Shown here: positions 34,976-43,579 of the stretch, piece by piece
Layout of the letters: the number at the start of each line of letters is the position of its first letter
Position numbering within the stretch: the first letter of the stretch is position 1
Assembly (NCBI RefSeq): GCF_014638275.1
Contig: NZ_BMFJ01000001.1
Location: forward strand, 980,338-1,044,337
Direction: 5' to 3'
Source: Primorskyibacter flagellatus
GTDB lineage: Bacteria; Pseudomonadota; Alphaproteobacteria; Rhodobacterales; Rhodobacteraceae
Length of the DNA: 64,000 nt
Notes under the pieces: model-generated
What the model was told of the DNA's origin: nothing
Databases searched by the model: none
What the model saw: only the letters and a program-made list of their open reading frames with translations
Translations under genes and position numbers: made by a program

Positions 34976-35824
34976 ATGACCCATGACGCGCACGTACATG
35001 ATCTTGGATTTTCGCACGACCTTCCGCGTCTGATCGGGCGGCGGCGGATGCTGGGGATACTGGGCGCGCTCGGGCTGGCCGGTGCGGCGGGACCCGCTGC
35101 GGCGCTCGATTGCGTGGCGCTTCCGTGGGAGACGGCGGGGCCCTATCCGGCGGACGGGAGCAACGCGCGATCCGGTCAGGTGGTCAACGCTCTGACCGAG
35201 GCCGGGGTGGTGCGGGAGGATATCCGCGGCTCCTTCAACGGGCGCAATGGTGTGGCCGAAGGCGTGGACCTGACGCTGGAGCTGTCGCTGGTCGACGCGG
35301 CGGGCTGCGGTCCGCTGGCTGGGCATGCGATCTATGTCTGGCACTGCGACGCAGAGGGGCGCTATTCGCTCTACGATCTGGCGGAGGAGAATTTCCTTCG
35401 CGGTGTCGGTATTGCGGATGGCTCGGGTGCGGTGCGGTTCCGGACCATTGTGCCGGGCTGCTACGACGGGCGCTGGCCCCATATCCATTTCGAGGTGTTC
35501 CGCTCCGCCGAGGCCGCGGTAAGCGGTGAGGCTTCTGTCCTGACGGCACAGATGGCGCTGCCGAAGGACGTGTCTGCGGCGGTCTACGCCGGGGATGTGC
35601 GCTATGAGGATGGTACGCGCAATCTCGGGCGGATCAGCATCGCGCGGGACAATGTGTTTGGCGACAACTCCGCGGCGGAAATCGCGCAGCAGACATTGGT
35701 GATGCGCGGCAGCGTTGCGGAGGGGTTCGCCGGTACGCTGACGATTCCGGTGGATTTCACGGCGGAACGGCGGGTCATGGCACCGCCGCCAGGCGGGCCG
35801 AAGCCGCAGCGCGCGGGCGATTGA
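34976..35824 (+). CDS. Secreted intradiol ring-cleavage dioxygenase-like protein
   Basis: A 282-residue protein. A Tat-like leader is present (GRRRMLGILGALGLAGAAGP, Arg-rich then hydrophobic). The catalytic fold resembles protocatechuate 3,4-dioxygenase/extracellular intradiol dioxygenases: ETAGPYPADG, AIYVWHCDAEGRYSLYD, and PGCYDGRWPHIHFEVF. The two Tyr (in GRYS and GCYD) and two His (HIH) ligands of the non-heme Fe(III) are all present. It would cleave catechol-type rings, probably in the periplasm. The substrate is unknown, and no ring-cleavage pathway genes are near. Confidence 0.85.
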   Translation: MTHDAHVHDLGFSHDLPRLIGRRRMLGILGALGLAGAAGPAAALDCVALPWETAGPYPADGSNARSGQVVNALTEAGVVREDIRGSFNGRNGVAEGVDLTLELSLVDAAGCGPLAGHAIYVWHCDAEGRYSLYDLAEENFLRGVGIADGSGAVRFRTIVPGCYDGRWPHIHFEVFRSAEAAVSGEASVLTAQMALPKDVSAAVYAGDVRYEDGTRNLGRISIARDNVFGDNSAAEIAQQTLVMRGSVAEGFAGTLTIPVDFTAERRVMAPPPGGPKPQRAGD

Positions 35825-36108
35825 GGCGGGCCGCTTTCCGCCATTGGCCTGCGCACGGTCCGAGCCGGGCCTTGAAGCTGCGGTGCGCCGCCGAAGGTGT
35901 GGCGGGAGCCTGCCGCCCGGCGAAACGGGGGCTGTCACGGCGGCGGCTTCCGGCTGGCGAAAACTATGGAAACCGGCGGGGTCGTGCGCAAAATGCGATT
36001 CGGTTTCATGACGGTGTGCCAGTGGGTTGCGGTGCGATCCTCATGTCGCCACCTTGGCTGGCGACGGAACACACACGCCGTCGCAAACCTGAAAACAGGA
36101 GACTACAG

Positions 36109-36348
36109 ATGACCAAGACACTCACCCTCACCGCCGCGATCCTCGGGCTGGCGGCGACGCCGCTGCTGGCCGAGACGATGGTTCAGGACACGGACGGGAA
36201 CGGGGCCTATTCGCTTTCGGAGCTCGTGGTGGTCTATCCCGACCTGACGCCCGAGATCTTCGGTCAGATCGATACCGACACCAGCGGCGACGTGAGCGAG
36301 GCCGAACTGGCCGATGCGGTGGACGCAGGCGTCCTGGCCGCGGGCTGA
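36109..36348 (+). CDS. Small secreted EF-hand protein
   Basis: A 79-residue protein from ATG 36109 (AGGAG upstream). It has a signal peptide (TLTLTAAILGLAATPLLA) and two EF-hand loops in the mature part, DTDGNGAYSLSE and DTDTSGDVSEAE, so it should bind calcium in the periplasm or outside. A good terminator follows. No partner is obvious. The 284-base gap before it shows no gene; frames there look accidental. Confidence 0.85.
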   Translation: MTKTLTLTAAILGLAATPLLAETMVQDTDGNGAYSLSELVVVYPDLTPEIFGQIDTDTSGDVSEAELADAVDAGVLAAG

Positions 36349-36382
36349 TGCGCATGATGTGACGGGTTTCTCCCTCCCCGTC

Positions 36383-36416
36383 GGGCCGCATCCGGGTGAC
36401 CGGGTGCGGCCCTTTT
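36383..36416 (+). terminator. Intrinsic terminator after the EF-hand gene
   Basis: GGGCCGCATCCGG (36383-36395) pairs with CCGGGTGCGGCCC (36400-36412), one G-T pair, loop GTGA, followed by TTTT. It ends just before the convergent serS stop. Confidence 0.85.
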
Positions 36417-36420
36417 CCGG

Positions 36421-37710
36421 TCAGACGAGGGTGCCGTCGGCAGCGAGCGTAGTCTTGCCGCCAAGCCAGGGGTGCAGCGCCTCCGGCAGTTTCACGGAAC
36501 CGTCGGCCTGCTGGCCATTCTCCAGCACCGCGATCAGCGCGCGACCGACGGCCAAGCCGGAGCCGTTCAGCGTGTGCACATATTCCGGCTTGCCGTCCTT
36601 CGGGCGGTAGCGAGCGTTCATCCGGCGCGCCTGATAGTCACCGCAGACCGAACAGGAGGAGATCTCCCGATAGGTGTTCTGTCCGGGCAGCCAGACCTCG
36701 ATATCATGGGTCCGGCGCGCGCCTGCGCCCATGTCTCCGGTACAGAGGACCACGGTGCGGAAGGCGATGCCGAGGCGGCGCAGGATGCCCTCCGCGCAGT
36801 CCGTCATGCGGTCGAGTTCGGCGCGGCTGTGGTCGGGATGGGTGACGGAGACCATCTCCACCTTTTCGAACTGGTGCTGGCGCAGCATACCGGCGGTGTC
36901 GCGGCCCGCGCTGCCGGCCTCGGAACGGAAGCACTGGGTGTGGGCCACGAAGCGGCGGGGCAGGTGGCTTTCGTCGGTGATGGTGTCGTTGACGATGTTG
37001 GTCAGCGTGACCTCGGCCGTCGGAACCAGCCACCAGCCCTCGCGGGTCTGGTAGCTGTCCTCGCCGAACTTGGGCAGCTGGCCGGTGCCGAACATCATCT
37101 CTTCTTTCACCAGGACCGGGGTCCAGGTTTCGGTCAGGCCGTTTTCGCCGGTATGGGTGTCCAGCATGAACTGCGCGAGCGCCCGGTGGATGCGGGCTAC
37201 ACCGCCGGACAGCACGACAAAGCGCGCGCCCGACAGCTTGGCCGCGGTTTCGAAATCCATGCCGTTTTTGACGGCCGGGATCTCGTAGTGCTCCAGCGGG
37301 GTGAAGTCGAAGGTAGGCGGCGTGCCTTCGCGGCGGAGCTCCACGTTGTCGGCCTCGTCCGCGCCGTCGGGCGTGTCGTCGTAGGGCAGGTTCGGGATGG
37401 TCAGCAACAGGTCCGTGAGCTGCTGATCCAGGTCCTTCGCCTCTGCCTGCATGTCGGCGACGCGCTGCTTGGACGCGGCGACGGCGGCGCGCAGGCGTTC
37501 GAATTCGGCCTCGTCCCCCTTGGCCTTGGCCGCGCCGACCTGTTTGGCTGCGGCGTTGTTTTCGGCCTGGGCAGATTCGGCGGCATGAATGCAGGCGCGA
37601 CGCTTTTCGTCGAGCGCGAGGATCTCGGAGGAGACAGCGGACACTCCGCGACGGGCCAGGGCGGCGTCGAAGGCGGCAGGGTTTTCGCGGATGGCGCGTA
37701 TGTCGTGCAT
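36421..37710 (-). CDS. serS: Seryl-tRNA synthetase
   Basis: A 429-residue class II synthetase. The N-terminal coiled-coil tRNA-binding arm runs to ~residue 105 ([33 protein letters not shown]). The catalytic core shows motif 2 around [20 protein letters not shown] followed by RQHQFEKVE, and motif 3 near the C-terminus ([20 protein letters not shown]). The C-terminal [12 protein letters not shown] is typical. ATG 37710 was chosen by family; an upstream extension is not conserved. Confidence 0.97.
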   Translation of the reverse strand: MHDIRAIRENPAAFDAALARRGVSAVSSEILALDEKRRACIHAAESAQAENNAAAKQVGAAKAKGDEAEFERLRAAVAASKQRVADMQAEAKDLDQQLTDLLLTIPNLPYDDTPDGADEADNVELRREGTPPTFDFTPLEHYEIPAVKNGMDFETAAKLSGARFVVLSGGVARIHRALAQFMLDTHTGENGLTETWTPVLVKEEMMFGTGQLPKFGEDSYQTREGWWLVPTAEVTLTNIVNDTITDESHLPRRFVAHTQCFRSEAGSAGRDTAGMLRQHQFEKVEMVSVTHPDHSRAELDRMTDCAEGILRRLGIAFRTVVLCTGDMGAGARRTHDIEVWLPGQNTYREISSCSVCGDYQARRMNARYRPKDGKPEYVHTLNGSGLAVGRALIAVLENGQQADGSVKLPEALHPWLGGKTTLAADGTLV

Positions 37711-37779
37711 GTCTCTGTTTCCCGGAATCGGTTGGTCGTGCGCCCGCTTATGGCGGATTTTCCGGCGCTGCAAAACCGT

Positions 37780-38619
37780 TCAGGCGGGGATGACATCGCC
37801 CGGCAGCGGCGCAGGGCTCTGCCAGCCGTCGGGGCCGCGGTGAAAGCGCACGGTATCCTGCGCGGCAAAGACATCCTGCGCGGTGGCGATCCATCGGGTC
37901 ACGGTCAGGTCGCTGTCGGAGGTGTCGGAGCCGATGTCGATCACCGCAAAGTCATTCGGCTCGCCCCTGTTGCGGTTGGACAGGCCTGTGCCGCAATGGA
38001 TCTGCAGGACCGCCGGGGCGTCCGGATCGGGCGGGGAGACCACGCGCCAGCGGTGCAGGTGGCCGGAGAGGATGATGTCGGCGCCGGCTTCGGCCAGCGT
38101 CTTCAGGCCCCATTCCGCGTTGATCATCGGGGATTTCGTACTGTCGCCGGGCAGTTCGAAGGGGTGATGCGCCACGATGACGTTCAACCGATGCGCGGGG
38201 CCCGACAGGCAGTGGCGGGCGGCTTCGCGGATCTCGCGCCGGGTGGCCCATCCTGTCTGCCAGCGCCAGGGCGACATGGTGTTGATGCCGATGACGGCGA
38301 GGTCGGGATGCATCCAGGCGGGGGACAGATCGGCGGAGATATGGCGGATGTAGTTGGAGAAGGGCCGGAAGAAACGCCGGAACGGGCGATGGACCGGCAG
38401 GTCATGATTGCCTGGCACGCAGAGCACGGGGGCAGAGATGTGGTCGATGAAAGTACGCGCGGCACGGAACTGGCTGGAACGTGCACGCTGCGTCAGGTCG
38501 CCGGAAATGGCGACGATGTCGGGGCGCAGGCTGTTGAGCGTCGCCAGCAGCGGGCGCATGAGCTCCGGCCGGTCGCGGCCGAAGTGCAGGTCGGACAGGT
38601 GGATCAGTCGCAGGGTCAT
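37780..38619 (-). CDS. Calcineurin-like metallophosphoesterase
   Basis: A 279-residue phosphoesterase with all five metal-site motifs: DLHFGRD (residues ~10), GDLTQRA (~41), GNHDLP (~71), AHHPFE (~150) and SGHLHRW (~190). These bind the dinuclear metal centre. The substrate could be a cyclic nucleotide or a lipid phosphate. Its start overlaps the stop of the lipid kinase-like gene by four bases, so the two are translationally coupled and may act on related phospholipid substrates (inference). Confidence 0.88.
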   Translation of the reverse strand: MTLRLIHLSDLHFGRDRPELMRPLLATLNSLRPDIVAISGDLTQRARSSQFRAARTFIDHISAPVLCVPGNHDLPVHRPFRRFFRPFSNYIRHISADLSPAWMHPDLAVIGINTMSPWRWQTGWATRREIREAARHCLSGPAHRLNVIVAHHPFELPGDSTKSPMINAEWGLKTLAEAGADIILSGHLHRWRVVSPPDPDAPAVLQIHCGTGLSNRNRGEPNDFAVIDIGSDTSDSDLTVTRWIATAQDVFAAQDTVRFHRGPDGWQSPAPLPGDVIPA

Positions 38620-39605
38620 GCTTCGGGCGTGCGGACCGGATCGGGGGCGATGACGCGCAGGATGTCGGGATGCACGCGGAAACGGAACGGGCTGTCCATC
38701 TCCTCCTTCTCGCCGTCGAAGGCGACGAGCCGGCGGGACTGGCGGGTGGAGATGGTGACGCTTTCGCCGCTGAAAAGTTCCATGTCACGGCCAAGGCGTG
38801 CGGTGCGGCCGGCGAGGCGGATGGCGGAAAGTATCATTCGGAAGCGCCCGGTGTCCGGGGCGACAAACAACGCGAAACGGCCATCTCGGACATCTTCCGC
38901 GCCGGGCAGGTCGAACTGTTCGATCTGGTAGGAGGAATTGGCGACGAAGGCGAGCGGGGATTTCTTGCGGATGCGCTTCCCGTCGGCCTCGATCTGCATG
39001 GACAGGGGTTTGCCAAGCGTGGACAGCGCGCGGATCACCGACCAGTAAGCGGCAATGCGGGATCGGCCCCATTTGCGGTAGATGCCTTCGCGCTGATCGA
39101 GGATCGCCGGATAGGCCCCGAGCGAGGCGTTGTTGAGGAATACGCGGCCATTCACCTCTCCGATCGCAAAGGGACGGGCAGGGGCATCCAGCAGCAGGCG
39201 GGCCGCAGCGGAGGGGTCTTCGAGCGGCAGGTCGAGGGACCGGGCGACGTAGTTGAAGGTGCCGAGGGGGATCACGCCAAGCGCGGGAAGCGTGTCACGG
39301 CTGTCGCGGGCCTTGAAGATGGCGGAGGCGACGGCGGCAATCGTCCCGTCCCCGCCCGCGGCGGCGACCACGTCAAACCCTTCGTCGACGGCCTGCCGGG
39401 CAAGTTTTTCGAGGGAGTCGCCCTTTGCGGCTTCTCGCAGGTCGCAGCGGCGATCGCCTTCGCAGATCGTTCTGCGGATCCCGTCGAAAAGGTCCGGGTC
39501 TCGTTTGCCCGAGCCGGGATTGGCAATCACGCAGATGCTGCGTGCGCGGTCAGGGACCGGGGCGGCCTGGTCCGGAGCGGAGGGGGGCTGGGTCATCAGG
39601 GTCAT
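38616..39605 (-). CDS. Diacylglycerol kinase family protein (YegS/LCB5-like)
   Basis: A 329-residue lipid kinase-like protein. ICVIANPGSGKRD (residues ~24) and the nucleotide motif AAGGDGTIAAVASAI (~83) define the DAGK catalytic domain. The C-terminal part has GEVNGRVFLNNASLGAYPAI and SFQLxx-type lipid-side blocks. It likely phosphorylates a lipid at the inner membrane. It comes first in a two-gene unit with the overlapping metallophosphoesterase. Confidence 0.87.
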   Translation of the reverse strand: MTLMTQPPSAPDQAAPVPDRARSICVIANPGSGKRDPDLFDGIRRTICEGDRRCDLREAAKGDSLEKLARQAVDEGFDVVAAAGGDGTIAAVASAIFKARDSRDTLPALGVIPLGTFNYVARSLDLPLEDPSAAARLLLDAPARPFAIGEVNGRVFLNNASLGAYPAILDQREGIYRKWGRSRIAAYWSVIRALSTLGKPLSMQIEADGKRIRKKSPLAFVANSSYQIEQFDLPGAEDVRDGRFALFVAPDTGRFRMILSAIRLAGRTARLGRDMELFSGESVTISTRQSRRLVAFDGEKEEMDSPFRFRVHPDILRVIAPDPVRTPEA

Positions 39606-39667
39606 GTCCGGTCCTGGCCGTTACTGTGTCGTGGCAGTCCAACGCGCCGTACCGCGCTGATGTTCCA

Positions 39668-39697
39668 TGAAAAAGGGGCCGCCGAAGCGACCCCTTT
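39668..39697 (-). terminator. Intrinsic terminator of the PRC-barrel gene
   Basis: AAAGGGG (39672-39678) pairs with CCCCTTT (39691-39697) with a partly paired loop. Read leftward the stem runs into TTTTT. It starts 20 bases after the PRC-barrel stop. Confidence 0.7.
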
Positions 39698-39716
39698 GCC
39701 TGATCTCGTCAGCAGG

Positions 39717-40907
39717 TTACTGCTTTTCGAATTCCGGCATGGCTTCCAGTTCCTCTTCCGCCATGGCGGTGTAGATCCGGACTTCCTCGCTGCCGTCCTG
39801 ACGCAGGATCTGCAGGTCGGTGAGCTTCAGGGCAACCGGCTTTTCGCCGATCCCGAGGAAACCGCCAACGTCGACGATCGCATCGGTGATCTCACCCTGC
39901 TCGGTGACGATCAGCTCAGAGATTTCGCCAACCCACTTGTCATTGGCGTCATAGACCCGCGCGCCGTCGAGGTTCTCGGCGGTCAGGTACTCGTTTTCGA
40001 CCGGGGTGCCGGACATGCCGGTTGCAGCATCGTCAGAAGCGGCCATGTCGGTGGAACCGGCAACAGGTGCGGTTTCATCCGCCGCTTCATCCGTGGCGGC
40101 CATGTCGGTCGATTCTTCCGCCGGAGCAGCTTCGTCGGTTGCTGCCATATCAGTCGACTCTTCGGTCGGCGAAGCTTCCTCGGTCGCAGCCATGTCGGTC
40201 GATTCCTCGGCCGGAGCAGCTTCCTCGGTAGCAGCCATGTCGGTCGACTCTTCGTCGGTCGTCACGGCATCATCTGCGGCCTCGGCCGTGGCTTCGGCGC
40301 CGTTTTCGATGGCTTCGCCGGTGTTCTCGGCGGCATCGGCGACGTTTTCACCGGCCTGCTCCATGTTCTCGCCGGCCTGGTCCATGTTGTCGCCAGCTTC
40401 GGTCGCCGGCTCCTGGGTCGCGGCCATGTCGGTCGCGGGGGCGTCGGTCATTTCGGCGTCAGCTTCGGCGGACTCCTCAGCGCCAAAGGCCGGTGCGTCG
40501 CCAAGCGTGGCCGGATCGGCGTTCAGGACGAGGAAGAAATCGGCTGCGTCCTCGGTGGAGCTGTCGGACACGAACTGCACCTGGTCAAGGTTGACGGCGA
40601 CCTGGCGCTCGCCAATGCCGAGGAAGCCGCCGATGTCGATCAGCACGGCTTCGACCTGACCTTCGCGGGACATGATGACGTCGTTGATCTCACCGATGTC
40701 TTCCCAGGCGTCGCTTGCACCTTCGGCTTCCATGGTGTCGCCGGAGTCGGCGGCGGCGTAGACACGCATGCCGAGGAAGTCGGATGCGTGGATCTGCCCT
40801 TCGGACATTTCCGACATGTAGGGGGAGGTGGCCTGAGCGTCCTGAGCATAGACAGCACCGGCGGAGCCGGCGGCGATCAGTGCGGTTGTGAGCAGAAGAT
40901 GTTTCAT
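39717..40907 (-). CDS. Periplasmic protein with two PRC-barrel domains and tandem peptide repeats
   Basis: A 396-residue protein with a signal peptide (HLLLTTALIAAGSAGAVYA). PRC-barrel domain 1 covers ~35-115 (VEAVLIDIGGFLGIGERQVA) and domain 2 ~305-370 (ITDAIVDVGGFLGIGEKPVA); the two are close relatives. Between them lies a low-complexity acidic linker of ~180 residues, including NMDQAGENMEQAGENVADA and at least four 15-residue units STDMAATEEAAPAEE (residues 221-280). A later copy is spaced 19 residues on. PRC barrels mediate protein contacts (RimM, photosynthetic reaction centre H subunit); this secreted type has no known role. ATG 40907 gives the signal peptide. Confidence 0.85.
   Translation of the reverse strand: MKHLLLTTALIAAGSAGAVYAQDAQATSPYMSEMSEGQIHASDFLGMRVYAAADSGDTMEAEGASDAWEDIGEINDVIMSREGQVEAVLIDIGGFLGIGERQVAVNLDQVQFVSDSSTEDAADFFLVLNADPATLGDAPAFGAEESAEADAEMTDAPATDMAATQEPATEAGDNMDQAGENMEQAGENVADAAENTGEAIENGAEATAEAADDAVTTDEESTDMAATEEAAPAEESTDMAATEEASPTEESTDMAATDEAAPAEESTDMAATDEAADETAPVAGSTDMAASDDAATGMSGTPVENEYLTAENLDGARVYDANDKWVGEISELIVTEQGEITDAIVDVGGFLGIGEKPVALKLTDLQILRQDGSEEVRIYTAMAEEELEAMPEFEKQ
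40023..40247 (-). repeat. 45-bp coding tandem repeat
   Basis: Encodes repeated STDMAA[T/S][E/D]EA units in the PRC-barrel linker. Units begin at residues 221, 236, 251 and 266 with an exact 15-residue (45-bp) period, and at 285 after a four-residue insertion. The DNA copies are similar but not identical. Such tracts can change copy number by slippage. Confidence 0.85.
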
Positions 40908-41073
40908 CGTTTCTCTCTCTTTGACGTTTGGGTGCGGGCTGTGCCGCTTCATGCAGGGCCAACACAATTCCGTGCGCTGTGGTTCCGGGCGAATTGTTTC
41001 AAAATCGTTAAGGACTGGCTAAAGGTATGACGTGGGGTCTTTTTCCTGTGACAGGGTTGGATAGGGTAAAGAT

Positions 41074-42081
41074 ATGTCCGTCGAGTCGCTTCATCCCCCG
41101 CTAGCCGTAACATTGGGTGATCCCGCCGGGATCGGGCCGGAGGTCGCGCTTCGGGCGGTCACACGTCCGGGCACGCCGCGCTGTGTGCTCATCGGCCCCC
41201 CGGCTGCCGCGGCGCGGGCGCGCGACCTTGTGGCGCCCGACGTGAAGATCACCGTCGTCGACGCTCCCGAGGCCGCGCTCAAAGTGGCCAACGGGGTGGC
41301 GCTGATCTCCTCCTCCTCAAGCCAGGCGCATCCTTACGGCATGGTATCGGCTGAGGCCGGGCGCATGGCATACGACGCGATTCTCGCCGCGATATCGCTC
41401 GCCAAGGCGGGGCGTGTGTCGGGGATCGTGACCGCCCCGATCCACAAGGAGAGTTTTTCGGCCGCCGGTGTGCGTTTTCCCGGACATACGGAGATGCTGG
41501 AGGAATTCAGCGGCGTGCGCGAAGCGGGGGGCCGCGTCGCGATGATGCTGGCGAACGAGGTGCTGCGCACGGTTCTGGTCACGATCCATGTCTCCCTGCG
41601 TGATGCGATCGCTCAGGCCGATTTCGCGGCGCAGAAGCGCGCGATCCGGCTGGCGCACAAGGGGTGTCAGGCCTTCGGGATCGGCGCGCCGCGTATCGCG
41701 GTCGCCGGACTCAATCCCCATGCCGGGGAAGGCGGACTGTTCGGGCGGGAGGAGGTGGACATCATCGCCCCCGCAATTGCCGAAATGCGGGCCGAGGGGA
41801 TGAATGTCAGCGGGCCCTATCCCGGCGACACGGTCTTCATGCAGGCGCGCCAGGGGAAGTTCGACGTGGTTGTCGCGCAGTATCACGATCAGGGACTTAT
41901 TCCGATCAAATACATGGGCTTGGATCGCGGAGTTAACGTGACGCTCGGACTTCCCTTCGTCCGGACGTCACCCGATCACGGGACGGCATTCGACATCGCG
42001 GGACAGGGCGTGGCCAACCCGGCGTCGATGGTCAACGCGATCCGGATGGCGGACAGGATGGCGCGGGCGCGGCGGGGTTAG
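41074..42081 (+). CDS. pdxA: 4-hydroxythreonine-4-phosphate dehydrogenase family
   Basis: A 335-residue PdxA-family enzyme for pyridoxal-5-phosphate synthesis. PLAVTLGDPAGIGPEVALRA opens the fold. The metal and substrate residues lie in APIHKESFSAAGVRFPGHTE, ATIHVSLRDAI-type HVSLRD, GLNPHAGEGGLFG and TSPDHGTAFDIAG. Length is normal. It is not beside surA/ksgA as in many proteobacteria, so a PdxA2-type (4-phosphoerythronate/threonate) activity cannot be excluded, but pdxH elsewhere in the window fits the vitamin B6 role. It converges on the KAS gene with a four-base overlap. Confidence 0.9.
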   Translation: MSVESLHPPLAVTLGDPAGIGPEVALRAVTRPGTPRCVLIGPPAAAARARDLVAPDVKITVVDAPEAALKVANGVALISSSSSQAHPYGMVSAEAGRMAYDAILAAISLAKAGRVSGIVTAPIHKESFSAAGVRFPGHTEMLEEFSGVREAGGRVAMMLANEVLRTVLVTIHVSLRDAIAQADFAAQKRAIRLAHKGCQAFGIGAPRIAVAGLNPHAGEGGLFGREEVDIIAPAIAEMRAEGMNVSGPYPGDTVFMQARQGKFDVVVAQYHDQGLIPIKYMGLDRGVNVTLGLPFVRTSPDHGTAFDIAGQGVANPASMVNAIRMADRMARARRG

Positions 42082-43286
42082 ACCCGGCGCAGCGCCAGCA
42101 CGGCGTTCAGCCCGCCGAAAGCAAAGGCGTTGGACAGCGCGACCTCGACCTTGGCCTCGCGCGCCTCGTTCGGAACGACGTCGAGCGCGCATTCCGGGTC
42201 CGGTTCCTCATAGCCGATGGTCGGGGCGATGACGCCGTCGCGCAGCGCCATGATGCAGGCAAGCAGTTCGACCGCGCCGGTGCCGCCGATCAGGTGGCCG
42301 TGCATCGACTTGGTCGACGAAATCATCACCCGGTCGGCGTGCTGGCCAAGCGCATCGGCAACGGCGGCGCATTCGGTCTTGTCGTTGGCGGCGGTGCCAG
42401 TGCCGTGTGCGTTGATGTAACCGACCTCCTCGGGGTTGATCCCGGCGTCGGCCATCGCGCCGGAAATCGCCCGCGCCGCACCCTGCTTGGAGGGCATGAC
42501 GATGTCCGAAGCGTCGGAGGTCATGGCGAAACCGATGACCTCGCACAGAATTTCCGCGCCGCGCTTTCTGGCGTGCTCCATCTCCTCGAACACGAAGATG
42601 CCCGCGCCTTCGCCCTGTACCATGCCGTTGCGGTTGGCCGAGAAGGGGCGGCAGGCGTCCTTGGACATGACCCGCAGCCCTTCCCAGGCTTTCACGCCGC
42701 CGAAGCAGAGCATGGATTCGGACCCCCCGGTGACCATGGCCGGGGCCATGCCGGTGCGGATCATCTGGAAGGCCTGCGCCATGGCATGGTTGGAGGAAGA
42801 GCAGGCGGTGGAGACGGTGAAGCTCGGCCCCTTGAGGTTGTATTCCATGCTGACATGCGACGCGGCGGCGTTGTTCATCAGCTTGGGCACCACGAAGGGA
42901 TGCACCCGGTTCTTTCCGTCCTCGTAGACCGACCGGTAGTTGTCGTCCCAGGTCGACACGCCACCGCCCGCGGTGCCAAGAACGACACCGGACTTGGCGG
43001 CGAGCTCTCCGATGAACTCCAGCCCGGACTGGCTGATCGCCTCCTTGGCGGCGGCGAGCGTGAACTGGGTGAAACGGTCGTACAGCGCCATCTGCTGGCG
43101 ATTGAACTGGGCGTCGGCTTCAAAGCCCTTCACCTGCCCGCCGATGTTGATCGACAGCCGTTCCACATCCCGGAATTCAAGCTGGCCGATGCCGCAGCGT
43201 CCTTCGCGCATGGCTTCCAGCGTTTCCGGCACCGAATGGCCAAGCGCGTTGATCGTGCCCGCCCCGGTGATGACAACACGTTTCAC
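42078..43286 (-). CDS. Beta-ketoacyl-ACP synthase (KAS II-like), paired with ACP and lpxD
   Basis: A 402-residue condensing enzyme. The active-site triad is Cys162 (STACSSSNHAMA), His294 (NAHGTGTAAND) and His331 (STKSMHGHLIGGTGAVE), with Lys326 also present. It elongates an acyl-ACP with malonyl-ACP. Its start overlaps the stop of a dedicated ACP gene by four bases, and lpxD lies just upstream, so it likely builds an acyl chain for lipid A or a related envelope lipid rather than bulk phospholipid. It is similar to, but should not simply be called, the housekeeping fabF. Confidence 0.85.
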   Translation of the reverse strand: MKRVVITGAGTINALGHSVPETLEAMREGRCGIGQLEFRDVERLSINIGGQVKGFEADAQFNRQQMALYDRFTQFTLAAAKEAISQSGLEFIGELAAKSGVVLGTAGGGVSTWDDNYRSVYEDGKNRVHPFVVPKLMNNAAASHVSMEYNLKGPSFTVSTACSSSNHAMAQAFQMIRTGMAPAMVTGGSESMLCFGGVKAWEGLRVMSKDACRPFSANRNGMVQGEGAGIFVFEEMEHARKRGAEILCEVIGFAMTSDASDIVMPSKQGAARAISGAMADAGINPEEVGYINAHGTGTAANDKTECAAVADALGQHADRVMISSTKSMHGHLIGGTGAVELLACIMALRDGVIAPTIGYEEPDPECALDVVPNEAREAKVEVALSNAFAFGGLNAVLALRRV

Positions 43287-43543
43287 GCTGTCTGTTCCGC
43301 CACCAGCTTTTCGATTCCACCGACAATGGCCGCGACGGAGGAAATGTCGAAATCGCTTTCCGTCGGTTCGTTTGCGTTGAACGGCACCTGGATGTCGAAG
43401 GCCTCTTCTATGGCAAAGATGGATTCGACCAGGCCGAGGCTGTCAATGCCGAGGTCCTCGAGCGTGGACTCCATCGACACGTCGGAGGCGTCGATCATGG
43501 CCTGATCGGCGATGATTTCGATGACCTTGTTCTTGATATCCAT
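43283..43543 (-). CDS. Acyl carrier protein, specialised
   Basis: An 86-residue ACP. Ser in DLGIDSLGLVE (residues ~32-42) is the phosphopantetheine site. ATG 43543 was chosen because GAGGGGGG lies eight bases upstream; a GTG two codons earlier is less likely. It differs from housekeeping AcpP in its C-terminal half (FNANEPTESDFDISSVAAIV), resembling in layout the specialised ACPs for envelope lipids. It sits between lpxD (36 bases upstream) and the overlapping KAS gene. Confidence 0.87.
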   Translation of the reverse strand: MDIKNKVIEIIADQAMIDASDVSMESTLEDLGIDSLGLVESIFAIEEAFDIQVPFNANEPTESDFDISSVAAIVGGIEKLVAEQTA

Positions 43544-43579
43544 GACCACTGCCCCCCTCAGACACGAGTTGTGCGGGAT

